Shown one piece after another: positions 1 to 11,300 of a DNA stretch of 64,000 nucleotides. Numbering within the stretch: the first letter of the stretch is position 1; every line of letters begins with the position of its first letter. The notes below the pieces were generated by a model. The model had not been told where the DNA came from, searched no databases, and saw only the letters and a program-made list of their open reading frames with translations. Made by a program: the position numbers and the translations under genes. Source of the DNA: Akebia trifoliata (lineage: Eukaryota > Streptophyta > Magnoliopsida > Ranunculales > Lardizabalaceae); assembly GCA_017979445.1 (NCBI GenBank), contig JADQWC010000055.1, positions 1 to 64,000 of the forward strand, read 5' to 3'.

Positions 1-86
1 ACAGTCCCCTCCCCAAAGGGAAGGGGAACAAGCTTCTAAGTATGATTCTTCTGCAAAGCATCGATCTTAGCAGTCATGGCTCCAAT

Positions 87-564
87 CTATTTAGGATCTT
101 CCAAAGCCTCTGATACAGACCAAAGAACTCGAATAGAATCAGTGGTAGCAAGGTAGGCTTGATAAGGAGTGAGTCCATGATAGGAAACAAACTGGATAAT
201 AGGATGATCAGTAATATACCCCCACTTACCTTTGCGAAGTGCAATAGGTAAGTAAGAATTAGAAATAAATGGAGTAGGAAGTATAGAAGGGGTTAAACCT
301 AAGTCCAGGGAGGAAGTTGGCAAAGTTGGAAAGGCAAGGGTGACTAGAGTAGACCTTCATGGGTGGCAAAGATGAAGATGGAGAGAAAAACAAAGAGGGT
401 AGCATTGTAGGGGATGAATCCTGCAAAGATGAAGAGACTTGCAAAGAAGATGTAATACAAAAAAAAGGTACATTTTCAAAAAAAGTGATATCCAAAGAAT
501 GAATTACACAATGGGAAAGGGGATCATAGCAGCGATATCCCTTTGATGTAGAAGAATAACCCAA
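87..564 (-). pseudogene. copia integrase C-terminal / RT linker remnant
   Basis: Two overlapping frames carry the conserved linker between integrase and reverse transcriptase of copia polyproteins. They are a YSS-x-KGYRCYDP block followed by DITFFE (about 560-470) and a LPIALRKG...HPIIQFVSYHGL...VSEALEDP block (about 265-87). The pieces lie in two frames, so a frameshift separates them. This part continues directly from the integrase remnant and leads into reverse transcriptase outside the window. Confidence 0.7.
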
Positions 565-590
565 GAAAATATAACAAATGATTTTATCAT

Positions 591-1688
591 CTAATTTCGT
601 GCAATGAGGAGTCCTATCTTGAACAAAACAGGTACGCCCAAAGATTCTAGGTGTAATGGGAAGAGAGTGCTATCAGGTCGAAGAACATGAAGAGGTACCT
701 GTCCTCTTAAAGTGTGACTCGGAATGAGGTTAAGGAGAAAAGCCACAATGAGGACTGTCATATTCCAATATAACTTTAGAACATGCATCCCTCGAAGAAA
801 ACAACGTACAATATTCATAAGATGGCGATTCTTGCATTCCCCACCCTGTTCTGTTCAGGGGTATATGGACAAGTCAACTGGTGAAACATACCATGCTCAT
901 GAAGGTGAGATTGAATCTCATCAGAAATATATTCCCCACCATTGTCAGATCTAAGAGATTTAACAGTGATGTTGTATTGGGTCAGGAAATTAACAAAAAT
1001 ATGGAGCACCTTAGAACGAGAATGCATCAAATAAATCCAAGTATAACGAGAGTAGTCATCAATAAATGTAACATAATAATATCTATGACCATTAAAAGCA
1101 GTAACGGGGGAGGGCGCCCACACACCAGAATGAACTAAATCAAATATTATATTAAATCGATGCATGCGAGGAATATAAGAACTACGTGTGTTTAGAAAGC
1201 TCACACATAGAGCATTGAAACTTGTGTACACTACAAGAAGTTTTTGAAGCAGGTAATAAAGAACATAAGTGCTGAAAATTAACATGTCCTAAGCGATCTT
1301 ATTATAAATCTAAAGTCTGAGAAAAAAACGTATGGCTCCCAAAAAGAGGAAGTATAGAAGTCGGAACAACAATAGGTTGAGGTCCAAACAGGTACAACCC
1401 ATCCCTCTCATACCCTTTGCTAAAAATCTTCTTCAAAGTCAGGTCTTGAAAAATATAGTGAGTAGGAAAAAAAGTTACGGAGCAATTTAAAGATTTAATA
1501 ATACTACTCACAGACAAAATGTTAAGAGATAGGTGAAGAACATGAAACACATAATCAATGGAAACACTAGAGGATAAAGAGATGATACCCTTGTTATGGA
1601 TAGGTGTAAGGGATCCATCAGCAAGGTGAACCTCCCTATGAATAGTAGGTACAATGGAATAAGTAAAATGACTAGATTCACCGGTCAT
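591..1688 (-). pseudogene. copia pre-integrase and integrase core remnant
   Basis: This block would insert the cDNA copy into the host chromosome. A pre-integrase stretch at 1688-1302 is followed by the rve-type core at about 1160-815 (FIDDYSRYTWIYLM, LRSDNGGEY) and a C-terminal part that continues across frameshifts to about 591. The first catalytic Asp, normally in an SDVW context, reads SGVW. The catalytic Glu, normally in an AER context, reads GNA. Only the middle Asp of the D-D-E triad remains, so the enzyme is dead. Its neighbour at 564-87 carries the integrase-RT linker (YSSTSKGYRCYDP and LPIALRKG). Confidence 0.75.
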
Positions 1689-1853
1689 GTGATCAAACGC
1701 ATCAGAATCAATTACTCAAGTCATTGGAGCAGAGCTAGATTGAGAGATATGAAATGCAGTGGATGTACCTGGAGGTGTGGTAACTGAGGGCATAATAGAA
1801 GATAAGTGAGGATGAGCCTAGATCTGATCTCGTACAATAGTGGCAATCTGGGT

Positions 1854-2864
1854 TTAGAGTAGTTGCAGATCAATAATGCCAAGAGAAGCAGAGGGATCAG
1901 TAGGAGGCACTAGCGATGATTCCACAGTAACAGCACGAGGAGCAAAATGCCTCAAAGATGGAGTGGTAGAAGATCTCAACAAATGAGGATAGAGTTGAAA
2001 ACAACGGGCCTTTTCATGGCTAATCTTTCCACAATGGCTGCAAGTAGGACCACTTCCTTTACCACGACCACAGCCTCCTAGGCCACGACTCCCAGATCCC
2101 TGGGAATGAGAGTCCGAATAACCCGAATTTGTTGCTAGAGCCATCTGATTTGTAGCCAATGTAAAGAGAATACTAGGGGTTTGAGAGGAAACTACACAAC
2201 GGTGTCAATCACACTATCAATAGTCACAAATGTCTCAAGCAGAGAGGGCAAAGGGCTGGTGTTAAGAATCTGCGTCTGAAGTGCCTCAAACTCAGGACGT
2301 AAACCCATGAGAAACTAATATATCTGATGTCGAGAAATCCTCTTAACCACATACCCAGCTGCCTCTGCAGACAACTCAGTCACAAACTCATAATGAAAGA
2401 GTTCTTCCCACTGAGATCGAAGAAAATCAAAGTAATTATCTACATTCCGAGTCCCTTGGGTAGCCTGAGCTATGTGTCTATAAAGTTCATAAATCCTTGA
2501 GTCATTCCTGGTATGCGCACAAGTCTGAGTGAGTTGACCACAAAGATGAGACAGACTCATGATACATAAACATAGTATAAATGTGCTGCTCCATGGAATT
2601 AAATAAGCACCTAAGAATAATGCAGTTGTCGATTTCCCATTGTTCAATTTTGGGATCAGTGAGGGATGGTTTAGTAATGGTGCCTAAAAGCTATTCGGTT
2701 TTCCTTCTACCCAAATAAAGATGCACAGACCGAGACCATGATTGAAAATTCTGACCATCTAATAAGGCAGTGGTGATACGTTGGGCTGAGAAAGAAGAAT
2801 TCTTAGGCTTTGGATTCTTAGGATATGTCAGGTTAGAATTCTTAGGCTTTGGATTTGTTGTCAT
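1854..2864 (-). pseudogene. copia gag remnant with CCHC zinc knuckle
   Basis: The gag polyprotein of copia element 1 would form the virus-like particle. The start codon at 2864-2862 opens a Pro/Lys/Asn-rich N-terminus. A UBN2-type gag block follows (about 2770-2320), recognisable by residues such as GQNFQSW and RSQWEEL. A CX2CX4HX4C knuckle (CSHCGKISHEKARC) lies near 2055-2010. At least three frame breaks and several stops separate these pieces, so no full gag can be made. The knuckle is intact. Confidence 0.75.
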
Positions 2865-2869
2865 TGCTC

Positions 2870-3770
2870 GCTAGGAAAGAAGAAACGGGAGATCTACCTG
2901 TAGTATTAACCCAAGGTGGAAGAAGTTATAGGTAGAAAGGGAGAAGCAACATTGTCGCAGGTCTCTTAACAGCCCAAACAACAATCCTATTCTGTCGCAA
3001 ATCTCCAATGGGTCCAACAAATTTGTCGCAACACATAGACAACAGTCCTACTTCTGTCGGCAACCCACACAACAGTTAGAAACAGCCCAAACAGCAGGTC
3101 AGCAGTCCTACTGTTGTCGTATTCCTTCACAGGGTCTTATAGAGCAATCGCAAACCTTCTCAAGCAGTTCTACTGCTGTTGTGATTCTTCTCAAGGTACA
3201 ACAGACCTGTCGAACTCTTCACAAGGTCCAACAGACTTGTCGCAAGTCTTCAAAAATAGTCTTACTGCTGTTGTAACACTTTAAACAGCCTACTAGTGCA
3301 ATCACAAGACTTCAAACAGCCTACCACTGCTGTTACGAGTCACCAAGCAGCCTCCTACTGCTGTTGCAACTCTTCACATAGTCTGCTACTATTGTTGCAG
3401 GTATCCCCAGCCCACAAAAACTAATCACAAGCAGCAGGTACAAACCCTAATGTAGGTAAAAATCAACTCAATCGACCTATGAAAGATAGAAACCCTATCG
3501 TAGGGTAGAAGCATAGCGCAAAAGATATTTTCGCAGCATGTGAAAAATTTGATAAAATCCCTATTGCACATGCGATCAAGGGAAGATGAGAAAAGAAGAA
3601 AAAAAAACCCCGAAGGGGAGACCTTCTAACAAAGTTCCTGCTAGGTTATTAGGTCTCAAAAATCTAGGGTTATTGATGGAGGGAGGAAGAAGATGAAAAA
3701 AAGAAAGAGGAGACTTCATGATCCCACAAACCATGGAAGGGAACCCAAAGGGGGTCGACCAATCCTCTTG
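2870..3770 (-). repeat. copia 1 untranslated leader with degenerate CTGCTGTTG-type repeats
   Basis: There is no coding potential between the PBS and the gag start. From about 2940 to 3410 the sequence is built of many imperfect copies of a short motif around cagtcctactgctgttg, spaced by tcgcaa-type segments. The leader of copia element 3 (16255-16640) has the same style of repeat, so it is probably a feature of this copia group. Confidence 0.5.
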
Positions 3771-3784
3771 GCTCTTATACCAAG

Positions 3785-3957
3785 TAGAATTGAGAAGAAT
3801 AATTGTCAAGTCTCTTTCTGAGAGCTTGGCAGGTAGTTATATTAATAAAAGAGTGAATAGACAAAAATGTCCTTACACATAAGAAATAGAAAAATAAAAG
3901 CTATTACTAAAAACAACTAGGACTAAAATAACTAGATTATTTCCAATAGATAACACA
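3785..3957 (-). repeat. 5' LTR of copia element 1, with adjacent PBS
   Basis: On the minus strand the segment starts TGTGTTATC and ends just before CTTGGTATAAGAGCC (3784-3770), a one-base variant of the common tRNA-Met primer-binding sequence TGGTATCAGAGC. About 173 bp. The partner LTR is off the window, so the ends are inferred from the TG start and PBS position. The outer flank runs straight into copia element 2. Confidence 0.55.
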
Positions 3958-5640
3958 TATACTGAGCACTAAGGTAAGTAGTGGAAACAGACTTACGAAC
4001 TCTTTTTTGGAAAACAATAAGCAAATCTAGGTTAGAAGAATCGATAGAGGAAACATTAATATGAGATAAATCAGGAGACATGGCTAAAAGATTAAGATTA
4101 CCAGTTGATGCTATCGGCGAAAAGGATGGAGGCTATAGTAGGATATAGGGGGGAAAATAAGATTGTCAATAAATATACGTGAGATGTTAATGTTGCTACA
4201 AAGAAGAGTCAGGAAAATTACTAGAATAGGTAAAGGAGTGGGAGATAAGGAAACCAATGCCGAATTGTCAAAAGAAAAATAGGGAAGTTGTTTAAAAAAT
4301 GTAACGTCCATCAAAGTGAAGAAACTTTTGGAATAAGGATTAAAGCATGTATATCCCTTGTACACCCTATAAAGGCCAACAAAAAATACAACGGATAGCA
4401 ATATCCAATTTTCATCGACTAAGTTGATCTTGAACAATGCAGGTACAACCAAAAACTCGAGGTTCAATGGAAAAAAAATAGATCCTGAGGACAGAGAGAG
4501 TGAAAAGGAGTATGACCCTTTAAGATCCTAGGAGTGTGTTTAATTAAGAAGTAGGCAGTAAGTAATGCCATTAACCAATATAATTTCTGTATGTTCATAC
4601 CTTGTAATAAAGAACGGGTCACACCAAGAAGATGCCTATTCTTATGCTTGGCAATACCATTTTCTTGTGGGGTGTATGGACATTAAAATTGATGTACCAT
4701 ACCATGTTGTTCAAGGTACTGAAAAAATGAGTGGGAAACGTATCCACCACCATTATCAGAACAAAGAGATTTAATAAGAACATACTAGGTATGCACATAG
4801 CATGAAATTCTTGAAATTTTGAAAGAACATCATTTTTAGACTCCACGAGATAAATCTATTTAGTTTGAGTACAATCATTGTTAAAAGATACAAAGTATCA
4901 AAATCCATAAATAAAGTAGCCAAAGAAGGACCCCATACGTCAGAATGAATTAATTCAAAAAGAAAATGACATCGATGCATGCAAAATAGATAAACATGCC
5001 TAGAATGCTTAGAAAGTTCACATATGACATTGAAATTTAATAGATTTGCAAAATTGTCTAATGGATGGAATCATTCAATATAATGTTTGAAAGCACACAT
5101 GCCCAAGGTTGGCATGCCACAAAAACAAGGTTTGATGAGTAGCTAAGATAGGAAATGAAAATGTAGAGCCAAACATAGTAGTAGATCCAACAAAAACAAT
5201 AGTAGCCATGACTTTAGTATCACCATGAAGCACTGATGGAGCATCCAAGTAGTACAGCCCCCCTTGCTCAACCCCTCTACCACCAATTATCCTCATATTG
5301 ACCTCCTGAAAAATGCAATGAGAGTGGTAGAAGATAACTACACAATTTAATTTGTTTGCTATGTTACCTACTAACAAAAGATGGGAGGAAGGATACATAT
5401 AACGCGTGAAAAAGAAAGAGATGAAGATACTTGAATGGTTCCTACCCCCCTAATAGGAGTAAAGAAACCATCAGCTAAGTTGTGAAATGACAAGAAATCA
5501 TAGAGAACCCGTGAGACTCACCCGTCATATGGTCAATGACACTTGAATCAATGACCCATCAAAGGGAAGATGATGAAGTAGAGGCAACAAATGCAGAGCT
5601 AGTTGTTATACATCTCTTTGGGCCCACAACACATTTTCAA
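3958..5640 (-). mobile_element. Ty1/copia retrotransposon 2, internal fragment
   Basis: This is a minus-strand copia pol fragment, distinct from element 1. From right to left it has a protease active-site context (DSSVIDHMTG near 5555-5520), a pre-integrase block ending LWHANLGH (about 5130-5090), an integrase core start (FELIHSDVWGPSL near 4965-4925, first catalytic Asp kept) and the integrase C-terminal linker (GYTCFNPYSKSFF, DVTFFKQLPYF near 4360-4280). Multiple frameshifts are present. It ends exactly where the LTR of element 1 begins (3957/3958). The simplest reading is that element 1 inserted into this older element, whose RT half would lie beyond the left edge. No gag or LTR was recognised on the right side. 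Confidence 0.75.
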
Positions 5641-6685
5641 AAAATCAGGACATGAGCAAGTATCAAGTATGGAGAATCCAAGGAATAACATAATATATTG
5701 CATGCCTAAAGACCAAGGGGATTTTCTATATTGCGAATTCTAATTCACTATATGTAAAAGTCATCCTTCTTTGCTTCCCTTCTTTTGCTTTCATTATTTG
5801 TAAAGGCCACCCCTATACCTTTATAAATAGGGGAGGATCTACTTCAAAAAAGAGGAGAGAGCTTCCAAAGGAGAGGAACTCTGTCGAATTTGTAACTTGA
5901 AGATTCTAAAGGAAAATTGGGAATTTTTCAAAGATTTGCGTTGTGTCTACTTTTCTTTTCTATCGAATTTCGAGGTAAGATTAGAAATCCTAATATTAAT
6001 TACTGAATTCAGTTCAAAATACAGAATTATGAAAGATCAGCTAAAAATTTGGAGCCTAATTTTATTATTTTGTACCAAATGTAAATGATCGAATCCAAAT
6101 TGGATCCAACCAATTTATTACTTGTGAGATCAGATCCTCGATCTCTTCTCCTTGTAGCGGGGACAGGATAAAGAACTCAAGTCCAATGTCTCCCTCCATG
6201 GTTGTCCCGATAGTAAAATGTTGCCTTGAATGTCTTGAATTGAAAGTTGGATAGAAAATCCTTCAAGCCAAAAGAAGGGGGAACATAAATGGTATACAAA
6301 CAATTATGGAAGTTCAATCACGTTCATGTCTCAAGTCTTATGTTCCATCGCCTTTGATTCTTTCAAAAAATTCATTCATTGAGTGGAAAATAGATGGGAT
6401 AAAACATTGGTTGAGTTAGAAATTAGGGTTTACGGATTCTAAGGTAGTAGAGGAGGAAAAAGAGAAAATGAAAAGAGAGCATGAGAGAATCGATTGAGAG
6501 AGAGAATTGTTGGGTACAAATTTATATAGTTCGGGAGGAGAATAGCTAGTACATGTAGGGGAAGGAAATGACCAGACTATATATCATAACCTGGCCATGG
6601 TCTCTATTGAGAGCTTGCCCACAACTCCTAAATGTATAATGACGCAACTGTGATGACTCCATAGTGGGGGACTCAGTGTAGGGTG
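5641..6685. other. non-coding stretch with one TATA-like promoter motif
   Basis: No protein similarity recognised. Around 5820-5832 the sequence TATAAATAGGGG precedes a GA-rich tract, which looks like the promoter part of an LTR on the + strand, but no matching partner was found in the window. The 63-codon open frame at 5897-6088 has no recognisable features. This stretch probably lies in a host intron upstream of the exon at 8237. Confidence 0.3.
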
Positions 6686-6687
6686 GG

Positions 6688-7225
6688 AAAAAAAAGATCG
6701 ACTAAAGGCGGAAGCTCAACTCAACCTATTTTTTTCATTGCTTTCCCCAGCTTCTGCCCCGTTCTTATCATAAATACCACTATGTAAGAAAGGACATGTA
6801 ATTCCACTTAGTTACTCAAGTGTGACATCTACTTAAGTAAGCAAATGTAGTGGGGTGTAGGGGGGGAAACGAAAGATTGATTGAAGGCAGAAGCTCAACT
6901 CATCCTATTTTTTTCATTGCCTCCCCTTTCCTTCTCCCCCATTCTTGTCATAAATGCCATTATGTAAGAATGGACATGTAATCCCACTTAATTATGTTAG
7001 CATGGCACCCACTTGAGTGAGCAAATGTAAATTCCTAGCATACCCTTATTTAACGACATAATGATGGGGTAATTGATGAAGATCTACTTATAGGGTATAG
7101 ATTGTTGAGCTTTCTCCCCCTTTTTATCATAAATGCTGTTACATAAGAAAAGGGCATGTAATTCTCCTTAATTACATAAGTATGTCACCCACTTAAGTGA
7201 AAAAATGTAAATTCTGAAACTACCC
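6688..7225. repeat. three imperfect tandem copies of a ~180-bp unit
   Basis: Copies start near 6690, 6868 and 7100. Each carries the recognisable series cataaatgcca, atgtaagaa, ggacatgtaat, ccacttaatta, cacccacttgagtgagc and aaatgta. The third copy is shorter at its left end. The unit is non-coding and its origin is unknown. It does not match other repeats in the window. Confidence 0.65.
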
Positions 7226-7369
7226 TTATTAACGAACATGATGATGGGGATATTATGTAGATCTCGCCCATAGAATCAGAAGTAGATGGTTAAAGTGTAG
7301 ATGTGCTATGTGACCGATGCATGACCATCAAATTAATTTTTTTTTTATTAGATGGTAGTAAGACTAGCT

Positions 7370-7697
7370 ATACTATATGTTGGGCGATCAAGAAGCATCT
7401 GAGAAAATGTAGGAGTGGCTCCAATAGGCCATAAACTAATACAATGTTGATTGAGATGGCTGGGCATGTTACACAAATGTCTATTACAGCCCAAGTTAGA
7501 ATGAACATACAAATCAAAGGTGCTAATAGGACGAAAGGAAGACCCAAAAGAGTGTGGATTGAGATAGTGAAAGTGGATATGAAAACACTCTCCATTATAG
7601 ATGACATGATTTTGGGTACATTTGAATGGAGGAACAAGATTCATTTAGCTGACCCTAAATCTTTGGTATAAGGTTTTGAAGATGTTGATGACAAATG
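7370..7697 (+). mobile_element. RTE-type LINE, 3' end fragment
   Basis: The + strand carries the C-terminal end of a LINE reverse-transcriptase protein. It shows a GVAPIG-type block near 7410, then GRPKRVWIE (about 7540), DDMILGTFEWRNKIHLADPKSL (about 7600-7670) and a GATGTTGATGA-like tail. Frameshifts occur near 7450-7540. The fragment is truncated at its 5' side, as is usual for LINEs. A second copy of the same region, from a different insertion, lies at 16942-17495. Confidence 0.7.
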
Positions 7698-7734
7698 ACT
7701 AAATATTCTAACTAAACCAAGCATGACATTTTGA

Positions 7735-8010
7735 CCGACCCCCCCCCCCCCCCCCCCAAGTTGGAGCATACACATCATCCATGCCCAGCTTGAATCAAAT
7801 TGCCTGGGGTATTGTTATTTAGGGCCTTAGTGAAGAGATACGCAAATTGTTTCTACGATGACAGTTAACTTCTCTGATTGCTATAGTTTTCTTTTTCTAA
7901 TGAAATGATAGTTAACTTCTCTGTGTAATGTTTTTTCTCTTGATCGATTGAGTTACTAGTAATGTGCATGGCTACCCAATTGTCACAATCATAATCGCAA
8001 AAGTCGCGTT
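7735..8010 (-). mobile_element. copia RNase H C-terminal fragment with poly-C tract
   Basis: Minus-strand reading gives a degraded copia RNase H end: a YCDN-type block near 7995, a HFIRK-type block near 7915 and FTKALNN...LGMDDVYAPT near 7840-7760. The last residues match the usual end of copia pol (compare SKLGVADIHAPT in element 3). Immediately after, on the same strand, lies a run of G (seen as about 19 C at 7739-7757) at the polypurine-tract position. No LTR is visible after it. Frameshifts are present. Confidence 0.6.
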
Positions 8011-8236
8011 TAAAATGTGTTTTTTTAAACGTCATTTTTAATGGGTTATGTGAAATTTACTAGGCATGTACTTTTCCTATTACTAAGAAATTTTTAATTG
8101 GATATTTGAATTTCGGGGTGGCATTAACACTTGTCAATAGTTGAAAATTTTGTTGAAATATCAACATGACAGAGAAGCCATTATCTATAGCAAACATTGT
8201 TTAACTGACATGCTTATCTTTGTTGGTATGAAAAAG

Positions 8237-8320
8237 GAACTTCAAGAACTCCACTCGGCTTTGGAGGAAGCAAAAGCAGATATCGTTGGCCTTTGGGCAC
8301 TTAAATTTCTCATCAACCAG
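8237..8320 (+). CDS. NUDT3: NUDT3-like exon A (28 codons)
   Basis: This 84-bp phase-0 exon encodes ELQELHSALEEAKADIVGLW followed by ALKFLINQ. It is flanked by aaaaag on the left and gttaga on the right. The left border is inferred because protein similarity stops there. The acceptor has a weak pyrimidine tract, and an open frame continues upstream to 8141, so the true 5' border could differ. Confidence 0.75.
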
Positions 8321-11300
8321 GTTAGAGACTTCGATTGAGTTATGTTTTTACCTTTCAAAAAAAAAAAATCTAGTTGTGCTTTTAATTCATATTGTTTGAT
8401 CTTGATAACAATGGACCATATGTAGGATGGGTAGATTTTTTTTAATGACCAATGGTAGGTTAATTTAGAGGGAAATTTTCCAAAAAATGATAATGCATCA
8501 AGGTTATATATGTATGGATCAAAACATATCATACCTTATATGGAATTAAGTACTAGAATTGAATTCTGTTTTTTTGGGCAAATCACAAAAATGTTACTTA
8601 CCAATTCTAGATTAAGTTTGGCAATGTGAAAAGAATTTTGATTTTTGTACAAACCCGAAATATGGGTCACAAATGGTTGAGATCCTATAATTTTACCTTG
8701 ATCCCCATGCCGATAGGGTACACCTGTAGCGCCCCTAAAATCTAACACGAATCCCCATGACTCCATGCTAGAATCCAATGCACTAAAACCACACTCCTAA
8801 AGATGGTAATAAAGTAAATAAGCAATACGATGAAACAATATAATATCACAGCGGTACACCCATAGTTATTTCACCTATTATTTTGACATGTCTATCAATG
8901 CTTCTTCGAACATTTCCTATCCTCATTTATGGGAAATACTTGACCCATCTTCAGGTTGTGCCTTAGCATGTTCTAATCTCAAGGTGATATATTTTTTTTT
9001 ATTCTAGGGAAAAAATGTTTTTCTTGCCCCCACAACTCTTCCTCCTTTTGGGATACCAATGAAATTACCGGCTTTGACCGTGTCTAGTCCTAAAGGGGGT
9101 GAATAGGAAAATTTTAAATTATTTTCAATTTAAACTAAGGAAACAGTGAGTTTGACTAAATACTTTCCTAAGTTGATTCACCGGGTCCCAGAATCACTCT
9201 GTCTTGATGTGCAATTGTTGAATTTAATACTAAAATTCATCATATCTAATTCGTGTCATTCATAGCATTGTCATACATAGCATAATATTCATTCATGGCA
9301 TTCATTCATTTAAGTGTAAGTTCATAGAGGCACTTGCACAAACACAAGAAGCGTAGTTTTATAGTGGTTTGACAACGTGCCTACGTCTAGTCCCAAAATT
9401 CCTTCTTTTGGAACTTGGTGATCAATATCAAAAAAGGTTTATGGTTTCCCTCTAACCGTTTACACAAAATTTTTATACCTAGGCTAAATTCTAAAACTTT
9501 AGGATCAAGAGAATCGCATTCTCCCGAAATGGTGAGTTTTGTGTCTCGGAAACTCATGAACCTCTACTTTTGTTAAGAGTCCTAGATTCTAACCAGAGCT
9601 TGGTTTTTAGGGTTGAACCAAGTAACCTCTTACAGTGATTTTGAAATGAAAAACAAAATAACAAAGACTTACTCAATTGCTAGACATATGTCGATCACAT
9701 TTTTGAGGTCTTTGAATCCTTGAGTCCACGAGAGCTTTTTCGACGGTCCGATGTTCCAATCACGCCTGCAAGTTTTTCAACTCTTCGTACTTCACTCCTT
9801 CCTTCAACTTCAGCTCCTTGTTCTAATAGATGAGCCAATGTGATCAAGGGTTGAGGTAATGTGAAGAAGGTTCTAGGTGAGAGGCATAGAGGAGGTTGAG
9901 GATGGTCTCAACTAAATCTAGGTTCTCAAGGGTGTTGAAGATGCTCCAAAGTGTATAGGGGAGCTGGGAGCTCAAATCCTCAAGAATGATCAAGCCCAAG
10001 TGAAGCCAATGCTTCTCAATATAAAGAAACAAAGTTGGCAACAACTCTATGATCGGTGGCACTGAAAATCAGTTCGGTGGTACCGAAAATTGCAACGATT
10101 ATATTTTTGACCGTTGGGTACTTTCAGTGTAATCGAATAGACACCCATTCTGTTAATCGAAAAGAGCTGATTTTTGGTGGCAAGGGGAGATTTTCGGTGG
10201 CACCGAAATTACTATTCTTAGAACTATAAAATACCATTTTTCAGACATTTTATGTTTTCTGAAATTCCGATGATCAATCAAGTTGGAAAACTACACATTT
10301 TTACTAATAATAATTGACCTAAAGATCATCTTGGTGAAGGGGCATGGTTTCGGTGGTCTTATTACCTTTTTTGGTCTTGAGCACACATGAAACGTTTCGT
10401 TGAAGTGTTTGACCTTGCGTGTTGTTGTCGATGTCTTCACATGCTTTCCAATAGGAGCAAAATTGACATACACCAAAATCTCAGGATTGACAAAAACACA
10501 GTATTAACAACCAATGCCATGCCCTTGGGTCTTTAGATTTCTTCTCGCACATCACTCATTAGGCATTAATATTCTGCCAATTCTTTCAAGGTATCGTATT
10601 TGGTAAAAGTAATTGTGCTTGCCCTTTTTCGATCTTTAAGGCACCTTTTGGTCTTTTCTCGGGATCATTATTGTGCCTACTCAGTTTTGCATAAGATGTA
10701 AATGTCAGAGATGTTACATTTTGCTTATTAATTATTCCTAGCCTTTATAAATTGGGTGAGTTTGGACTTGATACTTCTTACTTTCCATCTTCATCCTCAA
10801 GTGTTGGAATGATTTTCCTATGTGGAGCTGTAAAAGCTTTCCTATTCTCCTATCCCAGAATTAAGTAAAAACACTTTGCTTGACCTTCTTTCTTTTTTTT
10901 ATTTTTCCATGACTTCATTGATGGTTGAAGATTCTTTTCGTTAGAACCTTTTAGATCCAAATATAGCATACTTTTATGTCAAAAAAAAAAAAATAGCATA
11001 CTTAATATATGTTGGATAAAGTGTCATGATCGGGTGGAGACTCAGGTGAGACTTATTTCTACATGGATTAGCTTCAATTGAAACTTCTGTTTTCTTCTGA
11101 ATTTAAGGATCTCCTCATTTTTTTGAGCATTTCCCGAGGAATGAACTACAACTTTGACCTTGTTGCATATGGCATCATACATTTGAAAGAGGAAGGCGAG
11201 CACGATCCTCTCTTCATCATGAATGATACTGATATTTAATGAATGTGTGTGTGTGTGTGTATGTGTGTGCGTGCTAGTGCTAAGCAAGCAAATGAAATTA

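Larger units (their letters stand above)
1..3957 (-). mobile_element. Ty1/copia retrotransposon 1, 5' part (LTR, leader, gag, protease region, integrase)
   Basis: Read on the minus strand, this is the upstream half of a copia element. In order it has a short LTR (3785-3957), a tRNA-Met-type primer-binding segment, a leader, gag from a start codon at 2864-2862, a zinc knuckle, a pre-integrase region, the integrase core and the linker toward reverse transcriptase. Reverse transcriptase and RNase H would lie left of base 1. The linker ends in an alanine-leucine-glutamine type motif just before the window edge, where a Trp codon has become a stop. The frame is broken many times, so the element is not autonomous. 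Its 3' LTR is not in the window. Short LTR and domain order suggest the Ale-like group, which is inferred only. Confidence 0.85.

Noticed and set aside
8141..8236. Extension of the first nudix exon upstream to the ATG at 8141
   Set aside because: Similarity to the nudix/DPP III family stops at 8237. The upstream residues match nothing known and lack the expected zinc-site sequence, so this is most likely intron.
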